A stretch of DNA of 64,000 nt from Mesorhizobium sp. DCY119. Its GTDB lineage: Bacteria; Pseudomonadota; Alphaproteobacteria; Rhizobiales; Rhizobiaceae. Both the position numbers and the translations under genes were made by a program. The stretch is from assembly GCF_003590645.1 (NCBI RefSeq), contig NZ_CP031834.1, positions 4,588,501-4,652,500 of the forward strand, read 5' to 3'. Shown piece after piece: positions 1-9,749 of the stretch (position 1 is its first letter; every line of letters starts with the position of its first letter). Under the pieces are notes generated by a model. That model ran no database searches. It was given only the letters and a program-made list of their open reading frames with translations, and was not told where the DNA came from.

Positions 1-253
1 CTGCCGCCGGCGCAAGAGCGGCGTCGGCATGGCGCTCTGCCAGCAGAATGCACATCGCCGCCGATTCCGTCATCGTCTGCCCCTCCGGCAAGGCCAGGAC
101 CGGGACCTGGCCGAGCGGACTGATTTCCAGAAAGCGGGGATCAGGTCGCGCAGACTTGATGACGTTGACCCGCTCGAAGGGCGCTGCCGCCAGTTCGAGT
201 GCTGCCTCGACCACGAAGCCGCCGCTGCCGGGGCGCGTATAGAGTTTGTACAT
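1..253 (-). CDS. glutathione S-transferase, N-terminal part (cut by window edge)
   Basis: Reading leftwards from an ATG at 253-251, the 84 visible residues begin MYKLYTRPGSGG and show the GST thioredoxin-like fold signature: an early SG/active-site stretch, SPLGQVPVL (cis-Pro region) and TESAA, the usual glutathione-binding E-S pair. GSTs conjugate glutathione to electrophiles or reduce disulfides in the cytoplasm. The C-terminal helical domain lies outside the window, so the subclass cannot be given. It lies downstream of cysK on the same strand, separated by a 120-bp inverted repeat. Confidence 0.85.
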   Translation of the reverse strand, partial: MYKLYTRPGSGGFVVEAALELAAAPFERVNVIKSARPDPRFLEISPLGQVPVLALPEGQTMTESAAMCILLAERHADAALAPAA

Positions 254-382
254 GGTGCCTCCGCCGACCGGCACAGCGCCGGTCGGCAGGGATATGACAG
301 GCAAACCGGCGAATTCTCAACCGGTCCGCGCGTCCGCCACGCAGTTTTTTCGACGGCAGTAAGAATAATTGAGACGGTTCGG

Positions 383-502
383 AATTCAGGTGAGGCCGAG
401 CCTAAAATGGTGATTTTCGAGAACCGGAGCGGAGTGGACATTCTGTCCGTGAGCACCGGAAGCGCAGACAATCATCATTTGCAGGCCGGCCTCACCTGAA
501 TT
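383..502. repeat. 120-bp intergenic element with 33-bp imperfect terminal inverted repeats
   Basis: The arms 383-415 and 470-502 are inverted copies with 27 of 33 positions matching; the outer 16 (aattcaggtgaggccg) match exactly. The interior has a smaller GGAC-attct-GTCC hairpin and two related GAACCGGAGCGG/GCACCGGAAGCG motifs. It starts right after the cysK stop codon, so it could terminate cysK transcription. Its shape is that of a non-autonomous mobile or REP-like palindrome. Confidence 0.7.
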
Positions 503-503
503 T

Positions 504-1484
<981 letters not shown>

Positions 1485-1527
1485 CGATATGGCTCCCACA
1501 TTGGAATTTCGGACGCAACAATAGGCG

Positions 1528-1556
1528 CGCCGCCCGAAAAAACCGAGTGGGCGGCG
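1528..1556 (-). promoter_or_regulatory. stem-loop in the cysK leader, or lysE 3' hairpin
   Basis: On the minus strand an 8-bp perfect stem (CGCCGCCC/GGGCGGCG) encloses a 13-base loop containing a run of six U. It lies about 44 bases before the cysK ATG and about 78 bases after the LysE-family stop. It could be a terminator for the exporter gene or a leader element of cysK; no U-tract follows the stem, which weakens the terminator reading. Confidence 0.4.
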
Positions 1557-1634
1557 TGCTTAAAAAGCCGAAACACCAGAAAAACGTTTTCTAGATTCGC
1601 GAAATTGGAGAATTATTTGGCGCGAAACTGCCTC

Positions 1635-2249
1635 TCAGCGGGAGGCGATGGCTGCGGCGGCTCCCGCCATGAAAACAGCTGCCGTGCGGTTCAGCGTCCG
1701 CAGCGCACGCGGCGTCTTCAAGAGCCAGCGCGCTTTCGCGGCCAGCGCCAGATACGGCACCAGAACGACGAGCAGGACCAGCACGGTCACCACCGCCAGA
1801 ATGCCGTAGTCGGCGACCGTGATCGTGCGCAGATCGACCAATGTCGGCGTCAGCGCCAGGTAGAAGATCATCGTCTTGGGGTTGCCGAGCGTCACCGTCA
1901 GCCCCGCCAGGAAGCTGGTGAACAATCCGCCCTTGCCCTTCCGCGCCTCGATGTTTTCCGGCGTGATGCCGCTCGTCCAGAACGTCCAGGCGAGATATGC
2001 GAGGTAGGCGACGCCGAGCCACTTGATGACGAGGAACACCGTGCCGAAGGTCTGCGCCACCAGTGCAAGGCCCAGCACGACGGCGGTGAGATAGGTGAGA
2101 TCGCCGCAGATCAGCCCCAGCGACATGGCAAGCGACGAGCGGAATCCCGAGCCAAGCGCACGCGCCACCAGTGCGGTGACGCCGGGTCCTGGGATCGCGG
2201 CGGCGATGGCCAGCGCGCCAGCATAGGTAACGAAGCCTGCAAGGGTCAT
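1635..2249 (-). CDS. LysE/RhtB-family amino-acid exporter
   Basis: A 204-residue inner-membrane protein with about six hydrophobic segments and the LysE-family N-terminal pattern (IPGPGVTALVARAL, then GLICGDLTYL) and a mid-protein GNPKTMIFYLA motif typical of RhtB/LysE exporters. The family exports amino acids such as lysine, threonine or homoserine lactones by proton antiport; the substrate cannot be told here. The start is the ATG at 2249 (MTLAGFVTYAG); the open frame runs farther upstream but that extension is not hydrophobic and crosses the divergent promoter region. It is divergent from the cytochrome b561 gene. Confidence 0.88.
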   Translation of the reverse strand: MTLAGFVTYAGALAIAAAIPGPGVTALVARALGSGFRSSLAMSLGLICGDLTYLTAVVLGLALVAQTFGTVFLVIKWLGVAYLAYLAWTFWTSGITPENIEARKGKGGLFTSFLAGLTVTLGNPKTMIFYLALTPTLVDLRTITVADYGILAVVTVLVLLVVLVPYLALAAKARWLLKTPRALRTLNRTAAVFMAGAAAAIASR

Positions 2250-2409
2250 GGATCGAACTCGACAATTTTCGGAAAGCGATAATCGCACGGACATTAAGCG
2301 CTGCAAATAGGCCAGAAATCGGCAGCGGCCTATGAATTTATTCGGCCAGGGAGGAAGATATCCAGACGCGCAACGTTGTCTGTCGTAACCGCCGCGTGCC
2401 GAGACACCG

Positions 2410-3012
2410 ATGCTTCGCAACAGAGACAATGCCTACGGGCTGATCGCGATCCTATTTCACTGGACGATCGCGGCGCTGTTCGTCGGCCAGATACTGCTCG
2501 GTCTCACGACGCAGTGGGTGGCGAGCATGGCGCTGCAGTTCACGCTGATCCAATGGCACAAATCCTTCGGCTTCCTCATCCTGGCTCTGGCGGCGCTGCG
2601 CCTGCTATGGGCGCTCGCCAACAGGCGACCTGCGCGGCCAAGGGATTTCAGCCGCGCCGAATGGCTGGCCGCGAAGCTCGTCCAGTCATCGCTCTACGTC
2701 CTGATGCTCGCCGTGCCGCTGACCGGCTGGGCCCTGGTTTCGACGTCGACGCTGCAGATTCCGAGCTTTGCCTTCAATCTGGTCGTGGTCCCCCATCTGC
2801 CGCTTGCGCCTTCCGAGGCATCGGAGAATTTCTGGCGGGACGTCCATTGGTGGGTCGCCTATGGCACGGCCGCTATCGCCGCAGGCCATATGCTGGCAGC
2901 GCTGCGCCATCATTTCTGGCTCGGCGACGGCATTTTGAAACGCATGCTGCAACCGGGCGCAGAAAGCCCAAACCGCGGGACCGTCAAAGGTCAGAAAGCC
3001 GCCGGGAGATGA
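2410..3012 (+). CDS. cytochrome b561 (YodB/CybB-type)
   Basis: A 200-residue membrane cytochrome b with four predicted transmembrane segments. Likely haem ligands are visible in FHWTIAALFVGQI (helix 1), WHKSFGFLI (helix 2), and HWWVAYGTAAIAAGHM (helix 4). The bacterial b561 family passes electrons in the membrane, often from quinol to periplasmic partners such as superoxide. Its stop codon overlaps the first ATG of the following YceI gene, so the two are probably translated together; a b561-YceI pair is a common bacterial arrangement. Confidence 0.88.
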   Translation: MLRNRDNAYGLIAILFHWTIAALFVGQILLGLTTQWVASMALQFTLIQWHKSFGFLILALAALRLLWALANRRPARPRDFSRAEWLAAKLVQSSLYVLMLAVPLTGWALVSTSTLQIPSFAFNLVVVPHLPLAPSEASENFWRDVHWWVAYGTAAIAAGHMLAALRHHFWLGDGILKRMLQPGAESPNRGTVKGQKAAGR

Positions 3013-3014
3013 CA

Positions 3015-3605
3015 ATGTCGACGCATGTCTGGAAATCGTCACGCAACATAGTCCTGAGCGCCGGTCTGGCCGCGCTGTTGGCCGGCCTGCCCGCCCATGC
3101 CGACCCGCTGGCCGAGGCTGCGGGCAAATACAGCATCGCCCCTTCCTCGCGCATCGCCTTCAGCGTTGCGCAGGTCGGCGGCGGCGGCATCGCCGGCGAT
3201 TTCGGGGAGTTTCGCGGCATATTCCGCATCGACGGCAAGGATATCGGGCGGTCGAATGTCAGCTTCACGCTGCTGCCGGCAAGCGTGCGCACCGGTGAGG
3301 CGCGCGTGGAACACTTCCTGCGCTCCGACGCGGTGTTCGATGTCGCAAACTTTCCCGAGATTTCGTTCCGTTCCACCGGCATCACGCAAACGGGCGCCAG
3401 CAGCGCCCGCATCGATGGCGTGCTGACGGCGCGTGGCAAGACACGCCCGGCGCAGTTCGATGCCAGCGTCAGCGACCGCACCAAGCGCAAGATAACCTTC
3501 CGCGTGCAGGGAAAAATCCTGCGCTCACCCTACGGCATGGATGTCGGCACGCCGATCTACTCCAATGTCGTCAAGTTCGACATGGTGCTGCAGGGAACAC
3601 GTTGA
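3015..3605 (+). CDS. YceI-family periplasmic lipid/quinone-binding protein
   Basis: A 196-residue secreted protein: N-terminal signal peptide (hydrophobic core LSAGLAALLAGL then AHA), followed by the YceI beta-barrel with typical stretches SRIAFSVAQVGG, FRIDGKDI, FLRSDAVFDVANFPEISF and YSNVVKFDM. YceI proteins bind polyisoprenoid or quinone-like lipids in the periplasm. Two ATGs, 3009 and 3015, are in frame. GGGAG sits directly against the first and six bases before the second, so 3015 is preferred. It overlaps or abuts the cytochrome b561 stop, implying one operon and a shared redox-stress role. Confidence 0.85.
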   Translation: MSTHVWKSSRNIVLSAGLAALLAGLPAHADPLAEAAGKYSIAPSSRIAFSVAQVGGGGIAGDFGEFRGIFRIDGKDIGRSNVSFTLLPASVRTGEARVEHFLRSDAVFDVANFPEISFRSTGITQTGASSARIDGVLTARGKTRPAQFDASVSDRTKRKITFRVQGKILRSPYGMDVGTPIYSNVVKFDMVLQGTR

Positions 3606-3633
3606 CCGACACGAAAGGTCAGTCTTTCTGTTT

Positions 3634-3682
3634 GACCATGATTTTTTCCGAAAACCGGTGCCCACTTTTCGGGATCATGGTC
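3634..3682. repeat. 49-bp rhizobial intergenic palindrome
   Basis: Outer arms GACCATGAT (3634-3642) and ATCATGGTC (3674-3682) are perfect inverse copies, and inner CCGAAAA/TTTTCGG arms continue the hairpin around a CCGGTGCCCA loop. This is the type of palindromic unit scattered between genes in Rhizobium and Mesorhizobium. It lies between convergent genes and its last bases overlap the stop codon of the small gene on the minus strand, so it may serve as a two-way terminator. Confidence 0.7.
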
Positions 3683-3878
3683 AGCTGCCCTCTTCGTAAA
3701 AGCCGGCGTCCAGCTTGCGTTCAAGGTCGACGAGATCGGCGGGCAGCGGCATGCCCATGGCACGCAATTCGTTCAGCTTTTCGCGAAGACGCTCATGCAC
3801 TTCATGAGCGTCTTCGGGCTGTTCGATCATCTGCTCGAGCAGGAGACTTATCTGCGCCTTGAGTTGTTCCAGTGCCAT
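3681..3878 (-). CDS. small conserved-looking hypothetical protein
   Basis: A 65-residue acidic, mostly helical protein (MALEQLKAQISLLLEQ start, EVHERLREKLNELRAMG in the middle, DLVDLERKLDAGF near the end). Heptad-like leucines suggest a short coiled coil. An AGGAGG six bases before the ATG is among the best ribosome sites in the window and is the main reason to accept it. Function unknown; I recall similar short proteins in Mesorhizobium but no characterised relative. Confidence 0.7.
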   Translation of the reverse strand: MALEQLKAQISLLLEQMIEQPEDAHEVHERLREKLNELRAMGMPLPADLVDLERKLDAGFYEEGS

Positions 3879-3929
3879 CGGTGCCTCCTGTGATCGAAAC
3901 CACAGCCTACACCCGATGGCGCGCAGGTA

Positions 3930-4793
3930 CTACGCTCGCTTTGCTGCTGCCTTGAGGGAGCCGCGCCGTTTTTCCGCAGCTTTCGAGCTTGCAGTCACGC
4001 TCGGCTCCACCACCTTGCGATAGAGATGCCATGTTGCGTGGCCGAATATCGGCATGACGACGGCAAGTCCGGCGAACAGCGGTATCGAGCCGATGACCAA
4101 TCCAACGGCCACGAGAAGCCCCCAGAACAACATGGGCAACGGATTGACGATGAGCGCGCGGGCGGAAGCTTCCATCGCTGCAATCACGCCGACATCGCGA
4201 TCGAGCAACAGCGGGAAGGCAATGACGGTGGTGGCGAGCGCGACAATGGCGAACACCAGCCCGACCAGATTGCCCCACAGGATCAGCGACCAGCCACGAT
4301 CTGTCGTCAGCACGTCCCTGATGAAGGTGCCGATCGACGTCGGCGGCTCGGAACCGAAGGTCATTGCGTAGATCGCCTGCGCCACGAGCAGCCAGGCGAT
4401 GAACAGCGCAAACAGCCAGATGCCGACGGCGACGATCGACGGCAGCGCCGACGAATGGCGAACGTCGAAGGCATGAACCCATGACGTATCCATGCCGAGT
4501 TCGCGGCGGCGGCTTATCTCATAAAGTCCTATCGCGGCGATCGGCCCAAGCAGGGCAAAGCCGGACATCAGCGGAAACAGCAACGGCAAGGCATTGTTGC
4601 CGGAAGTCCAGGTCGCCAGCACGACGCCGACGAGCGGATAAATTATGCACAGGAAAACATAGTGAGACGGTTTTTCCCAGAAATCCTCAGCACCCTGCCT
4701 CAGAGAGGCCGTGACGTCGGAAAAGCTGATCTTGCGCACGGCAACATGATTATAGGTCTCGCCGGCGCCTGCCATGACATGAAATTGTGCCAT
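3930..4793 (-). CDS. DUF2189 integral membrane protein
   Basis: A 287-residue protein with about six transmembrane segments (for example YVFLCIIYPLVGVVLATW, IVAVGIWLFALFIAWLLVAQ, LILWGNLVGLVFAIVALATT) and a basic cytoplasmic tail. The N-terminal VRKISF...DVTASLRQGAEDF run is characteristic of DUF2189 proteins, of unknown function, sometimes named cytochrome c oxidase subunit I-like. The start at 4793 (MAQFHVMAG) has GGAGG seven bases upstream; an ATG six bases earlier is too close to that site. It follows hrcA on the same strand, where many relatives carry grpE. Confidence 0.8.
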   Translation of the reverse strand: MAQFHVMAGAGETYNHVAVRKISFSDVTASLRQGAEDFWEKPSHYVFLCIIYPLVGVVLATWTSGNNALPLLFPLMSGFALLGPIAAIGLYEISRRRELGMDTSWVHAFDVRHSSALPSIVAVGIWLFALFIAWLLVAQAIYAMTFGSEPPTSIGTFIRDVLTTDRGWSLILWGNLVGLVFAIVALATTVIAFPLLLDRDVGVIAAMEASARALIVNPLPMLFWGLLVAVGLVIGSIPLFAGLAVVMPIFGHATWHLYRKVVEPSVTASSKAAEKRRGSLKAAAKRA

Positions 4794-4964
4794 TCTCATA
4801 CCTCCGCTGCTTGAAAGTCGCGGTGGTTTAGGGAGCCGTCGAAGCATGCCGCTCGACGGGCCGCGACCTGCAGTGACCGGACTATACACAGCCTGAGCCA
4901 TTTTGTCGCATCACGAAGGTGAAAGCGCTGAAAACCTTTTCAGAATTCGCTCTGGCGCGTGCGC

Positions 4965-6041
4965 TTATCGCAGCATGCGCGAGATCAGCTGCGCCGTGTA
5001 ATCGACCATCGGCACGATGCGGGCGTAGTTCAGCCGTGTCGGGCCGATGACACCGAGCGCGCCGACGACGCGGGCATCCTTGTCGCGATAGGGCGCGACG
5101 ACCAGCGACGAGCCTGAGAGCGAAAACAGCTTGTTTTCCGAGCCGATGAAAATACGTACGCCGGAGCCTGCTTCGGCAAGATCGAGAAGCTGGACCATGC
5201 CTTCCTTGGTCTCGAGATCCTCGAAGAGATGCCGCAGCAATTCGATATCGGCCTGCGCCGTCACGTTTTCCAGCAGATTGGCGCGGCCGCGCACAATGAG
5301 CCGTGACGGCAGGCCGCGCTCGACGCCGCCGCCACCCCACACGGCGAGGCCCTTTTCGACAAGGTCCTGCGACAGCGTGTCGAGTGCAGCCTTGGTCTCT
5401 TCCTTCAGCCGCGCGATTTCGGCTTTCGCTTCGGCCAGCGTGCGCCCGCCGATATGGGCGTTCAGGTAGTTCGACGCCTCATGCAGCTGCGAGGTGGTGA
5501 CGCCGGGCGGCAGTTCCACGACGCGGTTTTCGACATCGCCGTTCTGCGAGACCATCACCGCCAGCGCGCGTTGCGGCTCGAGCTGGATAAATTCGATATG
5601 CTTCAGCGGCACTTCGTTCTTGGTCGCCAGCACCAGTCCGGCGCCGCGCGACATGCCCGACAGCATCTGGCTGGCTTCCGTCAGCATCTGCTCCAGCGTA
5701 GCGCCGCTGCCTGCGGCCTTCACCTGCGCGTCGATGACCCGGCGCTCCTCGTCCGAGAGGTCGCCCAACTCCATGAAGGCATCGACGAAAAAGCGCAGGC
5801 CTTTCTGCGTCGGCAGGCGGCCGGCCGAGATATGCGGCGCATAGACGAGGCCGAGATGCTCCAGGTCGCTCATCACATTGCGCACGGTAGCCGGCGACAG
5901 CGACGACGGCAGCATGCGCGACAGGCTGCGCGAACCGACGGGTTCGCCGTCCAAAAGGTAAGAATCGACGATGCGGCGGAAAATATCGCGCGAGCGCATG
6001 TCGAGCGATTGCAATGTCGGATCCAGCACAGGTTTCGTCAT
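4965..6041 (-). CDS. hrcA: heat-inducible transcription repressor HrcA
   Basis: A 358-residue repressor that binds CIRCE operators of groESL/dnaK-type genes and is folded by GroEL. The N-terminal winged helix is clear ([56 protein letters not shown]), followed by the HrcA dimerisation and inserted domains ([32 protein letters not shown] at the end). Length and order match the family. It is divergent from rph across 135 bases, a common alphaproteobacterial arrangement. No CIRCE element was seen here, so its targets lie elsewhere. Confidence 0.96.
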   Translation of the reverse strand: MTKPVLDPTLQSLDMRSRDIFRRIVDSYLLDGEPVGSRSLSRMLPSSLSPATVRNVMSDLEHLGLVYAPHISAGRLPTQKGLRFFVDAFMELGDLSDEERRVIDAQVKAAGSGATLEQMLTEASQMLSGMSRGAGLVLATKNEVPLKHIEFIQLEPQRALAVMVSQNGDVENRVVELPPGVTTSQLHEASNYLNAHIGGRTLAEAKAEIARLKEETKAALDTLSQDLVEKGLAVWGGGGVERGLPSRLIVRGRANLLENVTAQADIELLRHLFEDLETKEGMVQLLDLAEAGSGVRIFIGSENKLFSLSGSSLVVAPYRDKDARVVGALGVIGPTRLNYARIVPMVDYTAQLISRMLR

Positions 6042-6176
6042 GGTTTCACCAAACCTCCGGAATCAAGATATAGATGGCTGGCGCCGGAACACAACATGGC
6101 CGGTTTTCCTTTGCGCCGGAAACGGCATGGAGCTACAAGCCGCGACGACTCCACCAATTTTCACAGAAAGAACCGT

Positions 6177-6893
6177 ATGCGCCCTTCCAAACGCCAATTC
6201 GACGAAATGCGCGCCATCTCCTTCGAGCGCAACGTCTCCAAACATGCGGAAGGCTCGTGCCTGGTCAAATTCGGCGACACCCATGTTCTGTGCACCGCAA
6301 GCCTTGAGGAAAAGGTTCCCGGCTGGATGCGCAACACCGGCAAGGGCTGGGTGACGGCCGAATACGGCATGCTGCCGCGTTCCACCGGCGACCGCATGCG
6401 CCGCGAAGCCTCTTCCGGCAAGCAGGGCGGCCGCACGCTGGAAATCCAGCGCCTTATCGGCCGCTCGCTGCGCGCCGTGGTCGACATGCAGGCGCTCGGC
6501 GAAATGCAGATCACGGTCGACTGCGACGTCATCCAGGCCGACGGCGGCACGCGCACGGCCGCCATCACCGGCGGATGGGTCGCACTGCATGACTGCCTGC
6601 GCTGGATGGAAGCGCGCCAGATGGTCAGCGTTTCCAAGGTGCTGAAGGATCACGTCGCCGCCATTTCCTGTGGCATCCATGACGGCCAGCCGGTGCTCGA
6701 CCTCGACTATCTCGAGGATTCATCGGCCGGCACCGACTCCAATTTCGTGATGACCGGCAAGGGCGGCATCGTCGAAATCCAGGGTACGGCCGAGGGCGCA
6801 CCCTTCACCGAAGAAGAATTCGCCGCGCTGATGGCGCTGGCCAAGAAGGGTATTTCCCGGCTAGTCAGCCTGCAGCAGATGGCGGTCGCTTGA
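6177..6893 (+). CDS. rph: ribonuclease PH
   Basis: A 238-residue phosphorolytic 3'-exoribonuclease that trims tRNA 3' ends. It starts [12 protein letters not shown] and carries the family motifs [51 protein letters not shown] (phosphate and RNA binding) and [18 protein letters not shown]. The ATG at 6177 matches the family N-terminus; the upstream open frame is only the reverse of hrcA. First gene of a tightly packed run with the VOC gene (9 bases), rdgB and hemW. Confidence 0.97.
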   Translation: MRPSKRQFDEMRAISFERNVSKHAEGSCLVKFGDTHVLCTASLEEKVPGWMRNTGKGWVTAEYGMLPRSTGDRMRREASSGKQGGRTLEIQRLIGRSLRAVVDMQALGEMQITVDCDVIQADGGTRTAAITGGWVALHDCLRWMEARQMVSVSKVLKDHVAAISCGIHDGQPVLDLDYLEDSSAGTDSNFVMTGKGGIVEIQGTAEGAPFTEEEFAALMALAKKGISRLVSLQQMAVA

Positions 6894-6902
6894 GGTTCAG
6901 CC

Positions 6903-7313
6903 ATGCAGCCTTCCGCCATCCTCGAATCCGCGCTCTACGTCACCGACCTCGACGAGGCTGAGCGGTTCTATGGCGGTGTGCTGGGGCTGGACATGATCTT
7001 GAAAGCCGAAGGCCGGCACGTGTTCTTCCGCTGCGGGCCAGGCGTGCTTTTGCTGTTCAACGCAGAAGCAACCAGAAACCAGCTTGCGGCCGGCGCGAAA
7101 CTGCCGATTCCACCGCATGGCACGACAGGCGAAGGACATCTGTGCTTCGCCGCGACCGCCGACGAGATCGTGCGGTGGAAGGCCACCTTCGAGGCCCAAG
7201 GCATCGCCATCGAGGCCGATTTCGAATGGCCAAACGAAGGGCGCTCGATCTATATCCGCGATCCCTCAGGCAATTCGATAGAATTTGCCGAACCACGCAT
7301 CTGGGGACTTTGA
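6903..7313 (+). CDS. VOC-family (glyoxalase/dioxygenase-like) protein
   Basis: A 136-residue single-domain vicinal-oxygen-chelate protein. The beta-alpha-beta-beta-beta pattern starts ILESALYVTDLDEAERFYGG and ends with SIYIRDPSGNSIEFAEP, where the terminal Glu is the usual metal ligand; a His in GEGHLCFAA provides another. The family covers glyoxalase I, extradiol dioxygenases and bleomycin/fosfomycin resistance proteins, so substrate is open. It sits between rph and rdgB, with its stop codon directly abutting the rdgB ATG. Confidence 0.85.
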   Translation: MQPSAILESALYVTDLDEAERFYGGVLGLDMILKAEGRHVFFRCGPGVLLLFNAEATRNQLAAGAKLPIPPHGTTGEGHLCFAATADEIVRWKATFEAQGIAIEADFEWPNEGRSIYIRDPSGNSIEFAEPRIWGL

Positions 7314-7961
7314 ATGCGCATTCTGACCGAACGGGAAATCGTCGTCGCCAGCCACAATGAAGGCAAGTTGCGGGAATTCGCCGACCTGATGGCGCCGTTC
7401 GGCTTCCAGGCCAAGTCGGCCAAGGAATACGGCCTGCCTGAGCCGGACGAGACCGGAACGACCTTCGAGGAAAACGCCTTTATCAAGGCATTCGCGTCGG
7501 CCAAGGCGACCAGCCTGCCGGCGCTGTCGGACGATTCCGGCCTCGTCGTCGATGCGCTCGGCGGCCAGCCGGGCGTCTACACCGCCAACTGGGCCGAAAA
7601 GCCCGACGGAACACGTGATTTCGGCATGGCTATGCAGCGCACGGAAGTGGCCCTTCACGAGGTCGGCGCGACCGACCCTGAAGATCGCAAGGGCCGCTTC
7701 GTCGCCGTTATCTGCGTTGCCTGGCCGGACGGACATGCCGAATATTTCCGCGGCGAGGCCGAGGGAACGCTGGTGTGGCCGCCGCGCGGCGAGAAGGGTT
7801 TCGGCTACGATCCGGTCTTCATGCCGGACGGGCACGATCTGACATTCGGCGAGATGACGGCCGAGCAGAAGCATGGCTGGAAGCCGGGCCAGGACGAGGC
7901 GCTTTCGCACCGCGCCCGCGCCTTCCAGAAATTCGCCCGCGCCATGCTCGGCTCGGCGTGA
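7314..7961 (+). CDS. rdgB: RdgB/HAM1 non-canonical purine NTP pyrophosphatase
   Basis: A 215-residue Maf/HAM1-fold enzyme hydrolysing dITP, ITP and XTP to monophosphates, keeping damaged purines out of DNA. Motifs seen: [14 protein letters not shown] near the N-terminus, [26 protein letters not shown] (catalytic acidic pair), [12 protein letters not shown], and the terminal [10 protein letters not shown]. It starts immediately after the VOC stop and its stop region overlaps the hemW start region, so rph-VOC-rdgB-hemW is read as one operon. Confidence 0.96.
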   Translation: MRILTEREIVVASHNEGKLREFADLMAPFGFQAKSAKEYGLPEPDETGTTFEENAFIKAFASAKATSLPALSDDSGLVVDALGGQPGVYTANWAEKPDGTRDFGMAMQRTEVALHEVGATDPEDRKGRFVAVICVAWPDGHAEYFRGEAEGTLVWPPRGEKGFGYDPVFMPDGHDLTFGEMTAEQKHGWKPGQDEALSHRARAFQKFARAMLGSA

Positions 7962-7972
7962 AGGACAAGGCA

Positions 7973-9127
7973 TTGACGGGCAGCGAACCGGGATTCGGCG
8001 TCTACATCCACTGGCCTTTCTGCGCGGCCAAATGCCCTTACTGCGACTTCAACAGCCATGTCCGCCACCAGCCGGTCGATCAGGAACGCTTCGCCAGCGC
8101 CTTCGAGACCGAGCTTGCGACGATGCGCGAGCGCACCGGCCCGCGCGAGGTCACCAGCATCTTCCTTGGCGGCGGCACGCCTTCGCTGATGAAGCCCGAA
8201 ACGGTGGCCAGGGTGCTGGATGCCGTGGCCAAGAACTGGACCGTGCCGGACGGCATCGAGATCACGCTGGAGGCCAATCCATCGTCCGTGGAGGCCGAGC
8301 GCTTTCGCGGCTATCGCGCAGCCGGCGTCAACCGCGTCTCGCTCGGCGTGCAGGCGCTGAACGATGCCGACCTGCGCTTTTTGGGCCGCCTGCACAATGT
8401 CTCCGAGGCGCTGCACGCGATCGGACTGGCGCGCGAAATCTTTCCGCGCCTTTCCTTCGACCTGATCTACGCCCGCCCCGGCCAGACGCCGGAAGCGTGG
8501 AGCGCTGAACTCGAACAGGCAATCGGCCACGCCGCCGACCATCTGTCGCTTTACCAGCTGACCATCGAGGAAGGCACGCGCTTCCACACGCTTTACGCCG
8601 CGCATAAATTCGAACTGCCGGATGCCGAAGCGTCGGCAGACCTCTACGCGATTACGCAGGAAGTGACCGCTGCGCGTGGCCTGCCTGCCTACGAGATTTC
8701 CAACCACGCACGCCCGGGTGCGGAAAGCCGCCATAACCTGACCTATTGGCGCTATGGCGAATATGTCGGCGTCGGCCCCGGCGCGCATGGCCGCTTCATC
8801 GAGGATGACCGCCGCGTGGTGACCTTCACCGAGAAGATGCCGGAAAGCTGGCTCGATCTTGTCGAGACCAATGGGCATGGCGTCATCGGCGGCGAGACCC
8901 TGACGCGTTCCGAGGAAGCCGACGAGTTCCTGCTGATGGGACTGCGGCTTGCCGAGGGCATCGACCTCGACCGCTTTGAGCGGCTTTCAGGCCGCGCGCT
9001 TTCCTCACCCCGCATGTCGATCCTGCAAGGCGAAGGACTGATCGCGCCCGTCGGAAATTCACGCCTGCGCGCAACCGCCTCGGGCATGATCGTGCTGGAC
9101 GCGGTGGTGGCCGATCTGGCGCGGTAG
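7973..9127 (+). CDS. hemW: HemW-like radical SAM protein (haem chaperone, formerly HemN-like)
   Basis: Radical SAM protein of about 384 residues with the cluster motif CAAKCPYC (CxxxCxxC) in HWPFCAAKCPYCDFNSH, GGGTPSLM for SAM binding, and the HemW C-terminal domain (DEFLLMGLRLAEGIDLDRFE). HemW binds haem and delivers it to membrane acceptors; it lacks the extra features of coproporphyrinogen oxidase HemN. Two starts are possible: GTG at 7958, overlapping the rdgB stop, and TTG at 7973 with AAGGA seven bases upstream. The latter gives the usual family N-terminus and is preferred. Confidence 0.93.
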   Translation: MTGSEPGFGVYIHWPFCAAKCPYCDFNSHVRHQPVDQERFASAFETELATMRERTGPREVTSIFLGGGTPSLMKPETVARVLDAVAKNWTVPDGIEITLEANPSSVEAERFRGYRAAGVNRVSLGVQALNDADLRFLGRLHNVSEALHAIGLAREIFPRLSFDLIYARPGQTPEAWSAELEQAIGHAADHLSLYQLTIEEGTRFHTLYAAHKFELPDAEASADLYAITQEVTAARGLPAYEISNHARPGAESRHNLTYWRYGEYVGVGPGAHGRFIEDDRRVVTFTEKMPESWLDLVETNGHGVIGGETLTRSEEADEFLLMGLRLAEGIDLDRFERLSGRALSSPRMSILQGEGLIAPVGNSRLRATASGMIVLDAVVADLAR

Positions 9128-9199
9128 GACGCCGCACCGCGCCCTCCGTTGATGAAAAGAGTGGGCACGGAATTGGACGATCGTTTTTGTGCGTCAAAG

Positions 9200-9238
9200 C
9201 CCCCTCTCCGTCTCGGCGAAGCCGAGACGGAGAGGGGG
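9200..9238. terminator. 18-bp perfect hairpin with GAA loop
   Basis: An 18-bp perfect inverted repeat (9200-9217 and 9221-9238) around a three-base GAA loop, 72 bases after the hemW stop. The stability would suit a terminator, though no long T-run follows. The C5TCTCC/GGAGAG5 edge resembles the pyrimidine/purine arms of the palindromes at 32375 and 33822, so it may belong to a dispersed repeat family. Confidence 0.6.
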
Positions 9239-9311
9239 ATAAAGTTCACGCACGATTGCGCAATCGTCCCGTAACGAACAATCTCCTACTGCTTTAACAG
9301 GAAACCATTCA

Positions 9312-9749
9312 ATGAATTCCGCCCTCACCTCCTGGCAGTTCTGGGCACTGCTTTCAGCCGCCTTCGCCGCGCTGACCGCGATCTTCGCCAAGGTCGGCAT
9401 CGAAAACATCAATTCGGATTTCGCGACGCTGATCCGCACCGTGGTCATATTGCTGGTGCTGGCGGGGATAGTCTTCGCCACCGGGCAGTTCCAGAATCCG
9501 GGCGAAATCTCGGGAAAGACCTACGGCTTCCTCGTCCTGTCGGGACTGGCGACGGGGGCGTCGTGGCTGTGCTATTTCCGCGCGCTGAAGCTGGGCAACG
9601 CCGCGCAGGTCGCGCCAATCGACAAGCTAAGCGTGGTTCTTGTCGCGGTGTTTGGCGTGGTGTTTCTCGGCGAGCGGCTGAGCGGCGCGAACTGGCTTGG
9701 CGTCGCGCTGATTGCCGCGGGTGCTGTTCTGGTCGCCTACCGGGTCTGA
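9312..9749 (+). CDS. EamA-family small membrane transporter
   Basis: A 145-residue protein with one EamA (DMT superfamily) unit: helices at FWALLSAAFAALTAIFAKVG, TLIRTVVILLVLAGIVFATG, YGFLVLSGLATGASWLCYF, VAPIDKLSVVLVAVFGVVFL and the last helix WLGVALIAAGAVLVAYRV. Typical EamA carriers have two such units, so this single-unit form probably works as a dimer. The LSVVLVAVFGVVFLGERLSG segment is the family hallmark. Substrate unknown. Confidence 0.85.
   Translation: MNSALTSWQFWALLSAAFAALTAIFAKVGIENINSDFATLIRTVVILLVLAGIVFATGQFQNPGEISGKTYGFLVLSGLATGASWLCYFRALKLGNAAQVAPIDKLSVVLVAVFGVVFLGERLSGANWLGVALIAAGAVLVAYRV

Noticed and set aside
5454-6176. N-terminal extension of rph
   Set aside because: This part is antisense to hrcA; RNase PH family length and a conserved MRPSKRQ start place the beginning at 6177.
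4900-6200. CIRCE operator near hrcA
   Set aside because: No TTAGCACTC-N9-GAGTGCTAA-like repeat was found in the flanking regions.
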